Below are positions 10,401-19,597 of a stretch of 64,000 bases of DNA, one piece after another. The stretch comes from Pseudomonas orientalis (GTDB lineage Bacteria; Pseudomonadota; Gammaproteobacteria; Pseudomonadales; Pseudomonadaceae). The number at the start of each line of letters is the position of its first letter. Within the stretch, counting starts at the first letter, position 1. The notes under the pieces are model-generated. The model was not told where the DNA came from, did not search any database, and saw only the letters and a program-made list of their open reading frames with translations. Both the position numbers and the translations under genes were made by a program. Where the stretch lies: contig NZ_CP094351.1 of NCBI RefSeq assembly GCF_022807995.1, positions 2,759,001-2,823,000 of the forward strand, in the 5' to 3' direction.

Positions 10401-11323
10401 CGGATGAGTTGCTCAATTCTGTCCTCGGCAGCCGAGGGGCTCACATACTTGGGTTCAAGGGGACTCCTGGTGGTGTTCAATGGCAAGTCGTTGATCTTTA
10501 GTAAAATATCAATCAGTTTTGAGGCGACATTTTTCTGGTCGTGGACATTGGCCAACTTGGCCTTTTCGTCTTGCAGTATCTCTGCGCAACGCTCGGAGTC
10601 GGCCGGGGTAGAGGCAAAGGCTTTGGAGTGTTCGAGTTCCGTCGCACGTGCCGCCATGGACGCTCGGGTTTGCCCTGAGAGGGCTTCACCGTAAAAGTCG
10701 GCGACTGCACGGTAAGGCGCCCAAGTACTGCTTGCGGGGCTGCAAATATAGCCGGAGCTAGACGTCAGCGCGCTTGCCGCACGCATGATCGGCGCCATCA
10801 TCGAGGTCCATAGATGACCGTGTTCGAATCCGGAAAATGACTTTCGCTGCCCACCAACCATGGCCTCGATGGAGTTGGCTTTATGGTTGATATAAATAGG
10901 CTTTGAAAGATCAATGGGCTGTTTTTGAGCCCAAAGGAGGAAGTGGCGGCTCTGCATCACATTGTGCAAATGTGACCACCATTGGCCGAAGGTGGACGCG
11001 GGGGGGATGTTTTCTATGTCATGGAGTTCCCCGGTATTCGCTCCTGCGCGCATTGCTTGTGCCAAAAGCACTGCCAACTCACTGTCACCTGTGGTCTGCG
11101 CAGTGGCCAGCCTGTTTTCGGGCACTGCTACCGTGGCGCTTTCATGCTCTGCGGACCGTAAGTGGCGCGTCAATGTTTTTTCTGGCGTATGCGAAGGGCG
11201 TTGTTGCAGGGGAATAACTGGGCGTGAAGAAATCATCGGGGGCGTACTCGAAACGTCAGTGGAGGATAACCGCAGCGACTTTTCATGCACTGCGTTCTGA
11301 CTTTTACGTGTCCAATTGTTCAT
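7430..11323 (-). CDS. Large toxin/effector-like protein with C-terminal caspase-like domain
   Basis: 1297 residues from the ATG at 11323, which has GGAA seven bases upstream; a GTG 24 bases earlier is possible but poorly placed. The N-terminal half is rich in polar helices and matches nothing I recognise firmly. Around residues 947-980 there is a hydrophobic, glycine/alanine-rich segment (GALDLLFDAFGFAVAIG) of the kind seen in Pseudomonas dermonecrotic-toxin-like and Mcf/FitD-like proteins. Near the C-terminus, a strand ending in DAHG (His about 1116) and a strand ending in MCDSATGG (Cys about 1162) with SFAAQFSK after it resemble the His/Cys dyad of clan CD cysteine peptidases such as the C80 self-cleaving toxin domain. 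The last 40 residues are proline-rich and acidic. GC is lower than in neighbours. No signal peptide, secretion partner or immunity gene is adjacent. Toxin function is inference. Confidence 0.6.
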   Translation of the reverse strand: MNNWTRKSQNAVHEKSLRLSSTDVSSTPPMISSRPVIPLQQRPSHTPEKTLTRHLRSAEHESATVAVPENRLATAQTTGDSELAVLLAQAMRAGANTGELHDIENIPPASTFGQWWSHLHNVMQSRHFLLWAQKQPIDLSKPIYINHKANSIEAMVGGQRKSFSGFEHGHLWTSMMAPIMRAASALTSSSGYICSPASSTWAPYRAVADFYGEALSGQTRASMAARATELEHSKAFASTPADSERCAEILQDEKAKLANVHDQKNVASKLIDILLKINDLPLNTTRSPLEPKYVSPSAAEDRIEQLIRDQMRSIHLSLHADSPFKVLQEGHTVSLEKYCSDNGWNMPKNRDELFNLGRTFDRPPLAQLSHGNFGGALSWPTPLSDEDQNEIKNTLRQNSLGISGLQNYDENTGVLGYLTHNQHFATYELHNPAQFIQNLLTTPKAQALGLALQDKFGGVSTPQSVNDWTLAALGITLGQDCEATNTSAAVRTSIAGFDMARSEHWDKHPSALVSGLVNHLVATGRASAELAPIAAHLLLSPRAPAFLVKDIPDKVSYGSHTWVSFSTAVARLEHEAPGSTANMTYAQVMQRADLAPITDQELQVEYRAQRDALKDWGVAHGVIPRSAVDAYTDEQMSRVYSEYNTHVAALREASQTYSTPFPERRVMALEALKAVYGDLEFEKKCITPLIDDRDRPGPYSVLDLFLKGHLNSLGWVSSSDDIDIDRIVKDADKLPNINGAFNAEIANYFPAMEKAMATQVKHLITTLPLEDRKAIEYGKITPLAEYDVSYTYYSQVRVETKVPHRLLLKTELDGITHVHEVDLKQNSIRKRDELKNHPTGRRTSTEEKHRYKTMLLEVRPSGGYPANITDEKPAGGTPNSFSSERSRYIADTLVEDTDIRALESQARGLTTFDTEVPFYQNAREFLLNLIPLRSAILNFQAGNVREGALDLLFDAFGFAVAIGAAAKGAKLLQAGLSAANRITQGVKILGRAALGSLNPLSGIDDLARGLVNGGRKAFSKVNNLQLTAASRKNGIVATGTFKYAEQTIDGCAVLHNKKWYAYNPVNGRPYGKPLAMFTPDNVAMGGKIETFKMLANDAGISTDTTKRGLRLTVDAHGVIPPGHSSALMQVGGAPITPNELLDLLKAKNIDLSKYVEVRLTMCDSATGGAQSFAAQFSKLSKKPTEGFKGIMYTSREVENIAVARLKNGGAKQQELINDTVIDTKKTITKYQPTGMTDDGRFIYTQHPDYNPVHFDAQGQPMPNKPPRKPYSPEPVKPNESSGGQTADIDFSEYDDLT

Positions 11324-11377
11324 TAACGGTTCCGGACCGTTAACCACCCTATATTTCGCAACATTTCGCCCACGCCA

Positions 11378-13048
11378 TCACGCCCGAATCATCTCCCGCA
11401 CCTTCGCCGTCAACAAATCGAACGTAAACGGCTTGGTGATCAACTGCATCCCCGGATCAAGAAAGCCACCGCGCACCGCCGCATGCTCGGCGTAGCCGGT
11501 GATAAATAATACCTTCAGTTCCGGGCGCAATTGCCGCCCGATTTCCGCCAGTTGCCGACCGTTCATGCCGGGCAAGCCCACATCACTGATCAACAGGTCA
11601 ATGCGCTGATCAGATTCGATGATCGGCACCGCAGTGGTCGCGTCACCGGCTTCGACAAAGGCATAGCCCAACTCTTTCAGGACGGCGCTGACAAGCACCC
11701 GCACAGCCGGGTCATCTTCAACGATCAATACCGTTTCACCGTCATTGGCGAATGGAAGCATGGCCGGGTTTACCACTGCGTCAGCGACGAACTCACCCAC
11801 AAAGCGGGGTAGGAACAAGCTGACGGTGGTGCCTATACCGACTTCGCTGTGCAGGGTGACGTGCCCACGGGATTGACGGGCAAATCCATAGATCATCGAC
11901 AAGCCCAGCCCGGTGCCCTGGCCGATCGGTTTGGTGGTGAAGAACGGGTCGAACACCCGGCCCATGACGCTTTCTGGAATGCCGCAACCGGTGTCACTGA
12001 CACTCAGCTCAACGTAGTCGCCAGGGCTCAAGGTGCCATAGGCGGCGGTGAACACACTGTCGAGGTGGCGGTTGGTGGTTTCCACCGTAAGGCTGCCGCC
12101 GCTGGGCATCGCATCACGGGCGTTGATCACCAGGTTGAGCAGGGCGCTTTCCAGTTGATTCGGGTCGGCCTCTGCCGTCCAGAGGCTGTCGCTGAGGCGC
12201 ATTTGCAGGCAGATGCTTTCATTGATACTGCGCTGCAGCAATTCGCCCATGGAAGTGACCAGTTGATTGATCTGCACGGGTTTCGGGTCCAACGACTGCC
12301 TGCGCGAAAACGCCAGCAGGCGGTGGGTAAGGCCGGCGGCACGGTTGGCCGAGGTGACACCCAGGTCGATCAAGCTGTCCAGATCGTCCAGCTTGCCCCG
12401 CGCTACACGCCGTCGCAGCAGTTCCAGGCTGCCGATGATCCCGGTCAGCATGTTGTTGAAGTCGTGGGCGATGCCGCCGGTCAATTGGCCGACAGCTTCC
12501 ATTTTCTGTGACTGGCGCAGGGCTTCTTCATTGCTGCGCAATTGCGCGGTACGTTCTTCCACCTGCTGCTCGAGGGTTTCCAGGGTGCGTTGCAGGCGCA
12601 ACTCACTGGCGCTCAGATCGACCAATCGGTCGCGCGCTTCGTATTGCCGCCGCCGCCCGCGCAGCGCGGTACTGACCAGGCTGATCAAGGTGATTGGGTG
12701 GAAAGGGCGCTCGAGAAACGTGACGTTGCCCAATAGCCCGCTCAAGTGCGAGGAACCGTTCTGCTCGCTGCCGCCGTGATGGGTCATCAGCACAATGGGC
12801 AGGTCCGACCAGGCCGGTTGCTGATGCAGGTACTCCAGCAGGGGTTCCATGTCCGCGCCGCGCAAGGCTTCAGCCGCAATAATGAGCAGGCCGGCCCCCT
12901 CATTCAGCACTTCGCACAAGTCGGTGAGAGTGCCGGCGACCACACCCTGATAGCCGGCCTCATTGAGCATCATCAGCGCCAATGAACTGTCGCGGCCCAA
13001 AGGCGCGAGAATAATGGCGCGTTCAGAGACAGGGGAAAGAGACGTCAC
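11378..13048 (-). CDS. Hybrid histidine kinase with degenerate N-terminal receiver
   Basis: 556 residues with no membrane segment. The first ~130 residues have a receiver-like pattern but lack the phospho-acceptor aspartate (LLIIAAEALRG occupies that place), so this is a pseudo-receiver. A coiled coil, HisKA (GGIAHDFNNMLTGII), HATPase boxes (NLVINARDAMP, DTGCGIPES, GTGLGLSMIYG) and a complete C-terminal receiver (LIVEDDPAVR, LISDVGLPGMNG, ITKPF) follow. The GTG start overlaps the kaiC stop (GTGA), so the kinase is made together with the KaiC ATPase and probably reads its state; this is inferred from coupling. Confidence 0.88.
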   Translation of the reverse strand: MTSLSPVSERAIILAPLGRDSSLALMMLNEAGYQGVVAGTLTDLCEVLNEGAGLLIIAAEALRGADMEPLLEYLHQQPAWSDLPIVLMTHHGGSEQNGSSHLSGLLGNVTFLERPFHPITLISLVSTALRGRRRQYEARDRLVDLSASELRLQRTLETLEQQVEERTAQLRSNEEALRQSQKMEAVGQLTGGIAHDFNNMLTGIIGSLELLRRRVARGKLDDLDSLIDLGVTSANRAAGLTHRLLAFSRRQSLDPKPVQINQLVTSMGELLQRSINESICLQMRLSDSLWTAEADPNQLESALLNLVINARDAMPSGGSLTVETTNRHLDSVFTAAYGTLSPGDYVELSVSDTGCGIPESVMGRVFDPFFTTKPIGQGTGLGLSMIYGFARQSRGHVTLHSEVGIGTTVSLFLPRFVGEFVADAVVNPAMLPFANDGETVLIVEDDPAVRVLVSAVLKELGYAFVEAGDATTAVPIIESDQRIDLLISDVGLPGMNGRQLAEIGRQLRPELKVLFITGYAEHAAVRGGFLDPGMQLITKPFTFDLLTAKVREMIRA

Positions 13049-14547
13049 ACTTCCTCTTCCTTGAGCAGAGGCGAGCCGGCGCCCATATAGATCGGGATGC
13101 CGCGCAGCACGCCCTGGAAATTATCCAGGGGTTGGCCGACGGTCATGCCATTACTGCTGATGCGGTATTCGCGAATGGTCGATTCGTGGGTACCGGTGCG
13201 CTTCTTGATGATGGAAATGGCCCGGCGGACCTTGCCCAGCGCCTCGAAGTAACGCAGCAGGATCACGGTATCGGCCAGGTAGGTGATATCAACCGGTGTC
13301 TGCATATCGCCGACCAGGCCATGCTGGGCAACGGTCATGAACGTCGCGGCGCCTCGGCGGTTCAGGTACAGCAGCAGTTCGTGCATATGCAGGATCAATG
13401 CGTTCTCTTCCGGCATGGCCGCCTGGTAGCCGTTGATACTGTCGATCACCACGGTTTTGATGCCGCCTTCGTCCACGCAGCGGCGTACCCGATGCGAGAA
13501 CTCGCCGGGGGACAACTCGGCAGCGTCGACCTGTTCGATCAACAGGTTGCCGGTCGCTTGCAGCGCAGCCAGGTCGATGCCCATGTTCTTCATGCGTTCG
13601 AACAGCAAGCCCATCTCTTCGTCAAAGATGAACAGCGCAGCTTTTTCGCCACGCTCTACCGCAGCGGCGGCGAACACCATGGAAATCAGCGATTTGCCGG
13701 TACCGGCCGGGCCGAGGATCAGGCTGCTCGAGCCGGTCTCGACGCCGCCGCCCATCAGGGCATCGAGTTCGGCAATGCCACTGCTCATGGTCTGGCGCGT
13801 GTAGCCCCCTCGATGTTCGGCCGCCACCAGGCGTGGGAACACGTGGATGCCGTCGCCCATGATAGTGAAGTCATGAAAACCACCCCGGTACTTCTGGCCG
13901 CGGTACTTGACCACCCGCACCCGGCGACGCTCGGCACCGTAGTTGGGCGTCAGTTCTTCCAGGCGAATCACGCCATGGGCCACGCTGTGCACGGTCTTAT
14001 CGAGGGATTCGGTGGTCAGGTCGTCAAGCAGCAGTACCGTGGCGTCATAGCGCACGAAATAATGCTTGATCGCCAGGATCTGCCGACGATAGCGCAGGGA
14101 GCTTTGCGCCAGCAGGCGGATTTCCGAGAGGCTGTCGACCACCACGCGTGTGGGCTTGACCCGTTCCACCACCTCGAAAATCTGCCGCGTGGCCTCGCCC
14201 AATTCAAGGTCCGAGGAATACAGCAAGCTCTGCTGATGCTCGGCGTTGAGCAGGCTTTCCGGCGGGGTCAATTCGAAGATATGAATGTTGTCGTCCAGAT
14301 CCCAGCCATGGGACTTGGCCCCTTGGCGCAGCTCATGTTCGGTTTCGGACAAGGTGATATACAGCGATTTTTCACCGTTTTTTGCGCCTGCCTGCAAGAA
14401 GTGCAGGGCGACGGTGGTTTTGCCCGTGCCAGGCTCGCCTTCCAGGAGGAACAGATGGCTGCGCGATAGCCCCCCGGAAAGAATGTCATCAAGACCATCG
14501 ATGCCGGTGGCTGCCTTTTCACTTAAAAGCGAAGTTGATGTAGACAA
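13045..14547 (-). CDS. kaiC: KaiC-like double-domain ATPase
   Basis: 500 residues made of two RecA/KaiC domains. Walker A motifs are GEPGTGKTT (residues 37-45) and GPAGTGKS (about 280); Walker B-like strands are RVVVDSLSE and TVVIDSINGY. In cyanobacteria KaiC is the clock ATPase/autokinase, but pseudomonads have no KaiA/KaiB beside it and the protein is usually linked to stress signalling. The start is a TTG at 14547 with GAGGG upstream. It is the first gene of a kaiC-kinase pair. Identification of the family is secure; the role here is not known. Confidence 0.88.
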   Translation of the reverse strand: MSTSTSLLSEKAATGIDGLDDILSGGLSRSHLFLLEGEPGTGKTTVALHFLQAGAKNGEKSLYITLSETEHELRQGAKSHGWDLDDNIHIFELTPPESLLNAEHQQSLLYSSDLELGEATRQIFEVVERVKPTRVVVDSLSEIRLLAQSSLRYRRQILAIKHYFVRYDATVLLLDDLTTESLDKTVHSVAHGVIRLEELTPNYGAERRRVRVVKYRGQKYRGGFHDFTIMGDGIHVFPRLVAAEHRGGYTRQTMSSGIAELDALMGGGVETGSSSLILGPAGTGKSLISMVFAAAAVERGEKAALFIFDEEMGLLFERMKNMGIDLAALQATGNLLIEQVDAAELSPGEFSHRVRRCVDEGGIKTVVIDSINGYQAAMPEENALILHMHELLLYLNRRGAATFMTVAQHGLVGDMQTPVDITYLADTVILLRYFEALGKVRRAISIIKKRTGTHESTIREYRISSNGMTVGQPLDNFQGVLRGIPIYMGAGSPLLKEEEV

Positions 14548-14689
14548 GAAGTGCCCTCAGGTCACGTACGAGTTCGGTGCGCGCCGTTGGGCGCGTCATA
14601 TTCACTTGACCCTATCGGCCTGTGGCGGTTCAACGTTTTGGATTATTTGTAAGGCGCCTGACGACTTTTTACACATTTTTTGAGGGGGG

Positions 14690-15748
14690 TCACAAACCTT
14701 GCTGCAGCGCCGGATCGTCCGGATTCTGTTGTTCCAGCTGTGCCAGCAGCACCTGGACGTTCTGCAATTGGCCGCTTTCTTTCCAGTAATTGACCAGCAG
14801 CACACGCGCTTTCCGATTGGCCGGGTGACGCTGCACGATCTCTTCCAACTGCCGCTGGGCCGCCTCGAGTTCCTCTTGATCGTGCAGCGTGGTAGCCAGG
14901 TCGTAGCGGTAATCCTGGTTGTCCGGCTCAAGCTCTACCGCCTTGGACAGCCCGAGCAGGGCATAGGGACGCTCGCCATGGTGCAGCAGCCACATGCCCA
15001 GAGCGTGTTGCAGGTAGGCAGATCCCGGGTGCGCCGCCAGTTGCTGCGCCAGCAACTGGCGCGATTCTTCGGTCTTGCCCTGTTTATCCAGCAGCTCGAT
15101 CTGCGCCACCACCGCTTGCAGATTGTCCGGTTGCAGGCGCATGGCCTGCTGCAGCGCGTTTTGCGCATCTGGCAGCCGGGCGCTGTGGATATAGAGGCGC
15201 GCCAATTGAATCCAGCTTTCGGCGGTCTCGGGCTGGGCCTTGAGGGTTTTGGCGAATTCGTCGAGCACTTGCTGCAGCGGGCCGAAGTACAGGCCCAGAG
15301 TGTCCGGCGACAGGCCGAGCAGGGCGTTGGCGGCGGCAAAGCGTACTTCCTGTTCGGGATCCTCCAGCACCGGGCCCAGCAGCAAGGTGCGCTGGCCGGT
15401 CGGTACCAGGCCGACAATGCTGTGGATCGCCGCTTCACGCACCACGGGCGAGTCATCGGCCAAGTCTTTATCCGCCAGCTTCAATGCCTGGGGGCTGGGG
15501 TAGTTAGGCAGCTCGGCATGCAGCGCGGCGCGCCGTTCCGGTGACAGGTCCGGTCGTCCCAGCTGTTGATACAACACCCGCGCCGCCCCCGGCTCCCCGT
15601 TGCGTGCCTGCTTCAAGGCTTTGGAATAACCGTGAGCGATCGCGGGAGGCACGGCCACGGGCGTTGCGCGGGAAAAAAACCAGGTGATCAACACGATCGA
15701 CAACAGGGCGCACAGGCCGATGATGGAGTAACGGCGTGACTTTGACAT
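14690..15748 (-). CDS. Membrane-anchored HEAT/TPR repeat protein
   Basis: 352 residues starting MSKSRRYSIIGLC, with one N-terminal membrane anchor (about residues 8-25) and the rest predicted outside the cytoplasm. A short HEAT-like segment (DDSPVVREAAIHSIVGL, EQEVRFAAANALLGL) is followed by TPR units (AESWIQLARLYIHSARLPDAQNALQQA, SAYLQHALGMWLLH). Such proteins are scaffolds; no enzyme motif is seen. The ATG at 15748 is preferred over an upstream TTG because it begins the anchor. It is 142 bases upstream of kaiC on the same strand. Confidence 0.75.
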   Translation of the reverse strand: MSKSRRYSIIGLCALLSIVLITWFFSRATPVAVPPAIAHGYSKALKQARNGEPGAARVLYQQLGRPDLSPERRAALHAELPNYPSPQALKLADKDLADDSPVVREAAIHSIVGLVPTGQRTLLLGPVLEDPEQEVRFAAANALLGLSPDTLGLYFGPLQQVLDEFAKTLKAQPETAESWIQLARLYIHSARLPDAQNALQQAMRLQPDNLQAVVAQIELLDKQGKTEESRQLLAQQLAAHPGSAYLQHALGMWLLHHGERPYALLGLSKAVELEPDNQDYRYDLATTLHDQEELEAAQRQLEEIVQRHPANRKARVLLVNYWKESGQLQNVQVLLAQLEQQNPDDPALQQGL

Positions 15749-15952
15749 GCAGGCGTCCGAAGGCAGGGTACGGGTACAAAGTCTCAAGCTTCGGCCAGTG
15801 CAAGGCGAGTGTCAAACCTGATTGGCCAAACCAGTCAGCCATCTTGGCGGCTTTGACCATTGCTGCTGGCAGCGCCGCGGAGCGACTATTTGCGAGCGAT
15901 TGACCTGGTTGAAAAGTGTCCTTAAAACAAAAACACACAAGGAACCGAAGCG

Positions 15953-17602
15953 ATGCGTGATTACCTGGCCGCCACCACCGAATTCGATTACCAGCACACC
16001 GTCGACATTACGCTGGCCGGCAACCTGCAGGCGCTCAACGCCTGTGTGGAATGCTGTGACCGGCACGCGCTGCCTGGGCGCATTGCGCTGTTCTGGGAAG
16101 GCAAGGACGGGCGCAGCGCCACGGTCACCTTTACCGACTTGCAGGAGCAGGCCGCACGCTTCGCCAATTTCCTGCTGGGCCAGGGCATCAAGCGCGGCGA
16201 CAAAGTCGCCGGCCTGCTGCCACGCACGGCCGAGCTGCTGGTGGTGGTGTTTGCCACCTGGCGTATCGGCGCGGTCTATCAACCCTTGTTCACCGCGTTC
16301 GGGCCCAAGGCCATTGAGCATCGCCTGAACAGTTCCGGTGCCGCCCTGGTGGTCACCGATGCGGTGAATCGGCCCAAGCTCGCCGAAGTGCAAGGCTGCC
16401 CGACCATCGTCACGGTCACCGGGGCCAAAGGCGAAGGCCTGGTGCGCGGCGATTTCAGCTTCTGGGCCGAACTGCCTCTTTATTCCGCTCTCTGCGAGCC
16501 CGTGCTGCTGAGCGGGGACGAACCGTTCCTGCTGATGTTCACTTCGGGCACCACCGGGCCGTCCAAAGCCCTGTCCGTGCCGCTCAAGGCGATGGTTGCA
16601 TTCCAGGCCTATACCCGCGACGCGGTGGACCTGCGCCCCGAAGACGCGTTCTGGAACGTGGCCGATCCGGGCTGGGCCTACGGCATTTACTTCGGCGTGA
16701 CCGGGCCGCTGTCCATGGGGCATCCGATTACCTTCTACGATGGCCCTTTCACCCTGGAAAGCACCTGCCGGGTCATCAACAAATACGGCATCACCAACCT
16801 GACCGGCTCGCCCACCGCGTATCGACTGTTGATTGCCGGCGGCGAGCAGTTCGCGCGTTCGGTCAAGGGCCGGTTGCGCATCGTCAGCAGCGCCGGCGAG
16901 CCGTTGAACCCCGAGGTGATTCGCTGGTTCGCCGACAACCTCGGTGTGACCATCCACGACCACTACGGGCAGACCGAACTGGGCATGGTGCTGTGCAATC
17001 ACCATGGCCTGGCGCATCCGGTACATGTCGGCTCGGCGGGGTTCGCTTCGCCCGGGCATCGCATCGTGGTGCTGGATGACAACCACCAGGAATTGCCCGC
17101 CGGTCAGCCCGGCATTCTGGCCATCGACCGCGAGCAATCGCCGATGTGCTGGTTCGCGGGCTATGAGGGCGTGAAAACCAAAGCCTTTGTCGGCAAGTAC
17201 TATCTCAGTGGCGACACCGTGGAGCTGAACCCGGACGGCAGCATCAGTTTTGTCGGGCGCAGTGATGATGTGATCACCACCTCCGGCTACCGCGTGGGGC
17301 CGTTCGACGTGGAAAGCGCGCTGGTCGAACACCCGGCCGTGATCGAGGCCGCCGTGGTCGGCAAGCCGTGCCCGGAGCGCACCGAACTGGTGAAGGCCTT
17401 TGTGGTGATCAACGAGCAATACCGCGCCACCCCGGAGCTCGCCGAAGAATTGCGCCTGCACGTGCGTCAACGCCTGGCGGCCCATGCGTATCCGCGGGAA
17501 ATCGAATTCGTCAGCGACTTGCCCAAGACCCCCAGCGGCAAGCTGCAACGCTTTATCTTGCGTAATCAGGAAATCGCCAAGGCCCAGGCGGCCGTGGCGT
17601 GA
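15953..17602 (+). CDS. AMP-forming acyl-CoA synthetase
   Basis: 549 residues of the adenylate-forming superfamily, which activates a carboxylic acid to acyl-CoA via an acyl-adenylate. The P-loop-like motif is FTSGTTGPSKALS, the A5-type motif is HDHYGQTELGM, and the C-terminal catalytic lysine lies in TPSGKLQRF. The protein looks like the medium/short-chain acyl- or acetyl-CoA synthetase branch. AAGGAA sits eight bases before the ATG. It heads a five-gene operon for short branched acyl-CoA degradation, so a branched short-chain acid is a plausible substrate (inference). Confidence 0.85.
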   Translation: MRDYLAATTEFDYQHTVDITLAGNLQALNACVECCDRHALPGRIALFWEGKDGRSATVTFTDLQEQAARFANFLLGQGIKRGDKVAGLLPRTAELLVVVFATWRIGAVYQPLFTAFGPKAIEHRLNSSGAALVVTDAVNRPKLAEVQGCPTIVTVTGAKGEGLVRGDFSFWAELPLYSALCEPVLLSGDEPFLLMFTSGTTGPSKALSVPLKAMVAFQAYTRDAVDLRPEDAFWNVADPGWAYGIYFGVTGPLSMGHPITFYDGPFTLESTCRVINKYGITNLTGSPTAYRLLIAGGEQFARSVKGRLRIVSSAGEPLNPEVIRWFADNLGVTIHDHYGQTELGMVLCNHHGLAHPVHVGSAGFASPGHRIVVLDDNHQELPAGQPGILAIDREQSPMCWFAGYEGVKTKAFVGKYYLSGDTVELNPDGSISFVGRSDDVITTSGYRVGPFDVESALVEHPAVIEAAVVGKPCPERTELVKAFVVINEQYRATPELAEELRLHVRQRLAAHAYPREIEFVSDLPKTPSGKLQRFILRNQEIAKAQAAVA

Positions 17603-17620
17603 TCCGTTCAAAAGGAAACA

Positions 17621-18391
17621 ATGATGCACATTGAAAACAAGGTATTCCTGGTCAGCGGCGGCGCTTCCGGTCTCGGCGCGGCCACCGCTGACATGCTGAT
17701 CGCGGCGGGCGCCAGGGTCATGCTGGTGGACCTCAACGCCGACGCCGTTGCCGCCAAGGCCAGCCAGCTTGGCGACAACGCCCGCAGCAGCGTGGCGGAT
17801 ATCAGCCAGGAAGCGGCTGCCGAAGCCGCCGTACAGGCAACCGTTGCCGCCTTTGATGGTTTGCACGGGTTGGTCAACTGCGCCGGTGTGGTACGTGGCG
17901 AGAAGATTCTCGGCAAGGACGGCCCGCACGCCCTGGCCAGCTTTGCCCAGGTGATCAACGTCAACCTGATCGGCAGCTTCAACCTGTTGCGCCTGGCCGC
18001 TGCGGCGATCGCTGAAACCGACGCGAATGCCGATGGCGAGCGCGGTGTGATCATCAATACCGCCTCGGTGGCCGCGTTCGACGGGCAGATCGGCCAGGCC
18101 GCGTATGCCGCCTCCAAGGGTGCGATTGCCAGCCTCACCTTGCCGGCCGCGCGCGAACTGGCACGTTTCGGTATCCGGGTGATGACCATCGCCCCCGGCA
18201 TTTTCGAAACCCCGATGATGGCCGGCATGACCCCGCAAGTACGCGAGTCCCTGGCCGCCGGCGTGCCGTTCCCGCCACGCCTGGGCAAACCCGCCGAATA
18301 TGCGGCGCTCGTGCGGCATATCATTGAAAACAGCATGCTCAACGGCGAGGTGATCCGTCTCGACGGCGCCTTGCGCATGGCTGCCAAGTAA
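17621..18391 (+). CDS. SDR 3-hydroxyacyl-CoA dehydrogenase (HSD17B10-like)
   Basis: 256 residues of the short-chain dehydrogenase family. The NAD-binding glycine motif is [11 protein letters not shown], the catalytic serine lies in [10 protein letters not shown] and the tyrosine/lysine pair in YAASKGA. The closest recognised type is the 2-methyl-3-hydroxybutyryl-CoA dehydrogenase of isoleucine degradation. It starts 18 bases after the synthetase and is followed by a thiolase 12 bases on, consistent with sequential steps. Confidence 0.85.
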   Translation: MMHIENKVFLVSGGASGLGAATADMLIAAGARVMLVDLNADAVAAKASQLGDNARSSVADISQEAAAEAAVQATVAAFDGLHGLVNCAGVVRGEKILGKDGPHALASFAQVINVNLIGSFNLLRLAAAAIAETDANADGERGVIINTASVAAFDGQIGQAAYAASKGAIASLTLPAARELARFGIRVMTIAPGIFETPMMAGMTPQVRESLAAGVPFPPRLGKPAEYAALVRHIIENSMLNGEVIRLDGALRMAAK

Positions 18392-18403
18392 GGAGGTATC
18401 TTC

Positions 18404-19588
18404 ATGAACGATCCTATCGTTATCGTCAGCGCCGTGCGCACGCCCATGGGCGCGTTCCAGGGTGACCTCAAGGGGCTGACCGCACCGCAACTGGGCGCCG
18501 CTGCGATTCGTGCGGCGGTCGAGCGCGCAGGTATCGCCACCGACGCCGTCGACGAAGTGCTGTTTGGCTGTGTACTGCCCGCAGGCCTCGGCCAGGCACC
18601 GGCGCGCCAGGCCGCGTTGGGCGCCGGGCTGGACAAATCCACCCGTTGCACCACGCTCAACAAGATGTGCGGCTCCGGCATGCAAGCGGCGATTCTGGCT
18701 CACGACGCGTTGCGCGCCGGCAGTGTCGACGTGGTGATCGCCGGCGGCATGGAAAGCATGTCCAACGCGCCGTACCTGCTCGACCGCGCGCGCAGCGGCT
18801 ATCGCATGGGGCACGGCAAGGTTCTCGACCACATGTTCCTCGACGGCCTGGAAGACGCCTACGACAAGGGCCGCCTGATGGGGACCTTTGCCGAAGACTG
18901 CGCCGAGCACAACGGGTTTACCCGCCAAGCCCAGGACGCCTTTGCGATTGCCTCCCTGACGCGCGCGCAGGAGGCCATTACCCATGGCAGTTTCGCCGCC
19001 GAAATCGTCCCGGTGCAGGTCACCGTCGGCAAAGAGCAGAAAACCATCCTGCATGACGAACAGCCACCCAAGGCCAGGCTGGACAAGATCGCCGGGCTGA
19101 AACCGGCTTTCCGCGAAGGCGGCACGGTCACCGCAGCCAACTCCAGTTCGATCTCCGATGGTGCAGCCGCGCTGTTGCTGATGCGCGAGTCCGAGGCGCA
19201 AAAGCGCGGCCTCAAACCTGTGGCAGTGATTCATGGACACGCGGCGTTTGCCGATGAGCCGGGGCTTTTTCCGGTGGCGCCTGTGGGGGCGATCCGTAAG
19301 TTGATGAGCAAAACCGGCTGGAGCCTGGAAGATGTCGACCTGTTCGAGATCAACGAAGCGTTCGCGGTGGTCAGCCTTGTCACCATGAGCAAACTGGAGA
19401 TTCCCCACAGCAAGGTCAACGTGCATGGCGGCGCCTGTGCCCTGGGCCATCCGATCGGTGCCTCGGGCGCACGCATCCTGGTGACGCTGCTCTCGGCCCT
19501 GCGCCAGAAAGGCCTCAAGCGCGGCGTTGCGGCGATCTGCATCGGCGGCGGTGAAGCCACGGCCATGGCCGTTGAATGCCTGTATTAA
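18404..19588 (+). CDS. Acetyl-CoA C-acyltransferase (thiolase)
   Basis: 394 residues, normal for a degradative/biosynthetic thiolase. The acyl-accepting cysteine is in NKMCGSGMQA, the histidine in GGACALGHPIGASG and the second cysteine in ICIGGGEA. In this operon it would split 2-methylacetoacetyl-CoA into acetyl-CoA and propionyl-CoA. AAGGAGG precedes the ATG. Substrate is inferred from neighbours. Confidence 0.9.
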   Translation: MNDPIVIVSAVRTPMGAFQGDLKGLTAPQLGAAAIRAAVERAGIATDAVDEVLFGCVLPAGLGQAPARQAALGAGLDKSTRCTTLNKMCGSGMQAAILAHDALRAGSVDVVIAGGMESMSNAPYLLDRARSGYRMGHGKVLDHMFLDGLEDAYDKGRLMGTFAEDCAEHNGFTRQAQDAFAIASLTRAQEAITHGSFAAEIVPVQVTVGKEQKTILHDEQPPKARLDKIAGLKPAFREGGTVTAANSSSISDGAAALLLMRESEAQKRGLKPVAVIHGHAAFADEPGLFPVAPVGAIRKLMSKTGWSLEDVDLFEINEAFAVVSLVTMSKLEIPHSKVNVHGGACALGHPIGASGARILVTLLSALRQKGLKRGVAAICIGGGEATAMAVECLY

Positions 19589-19597
19589 GGACTGACC

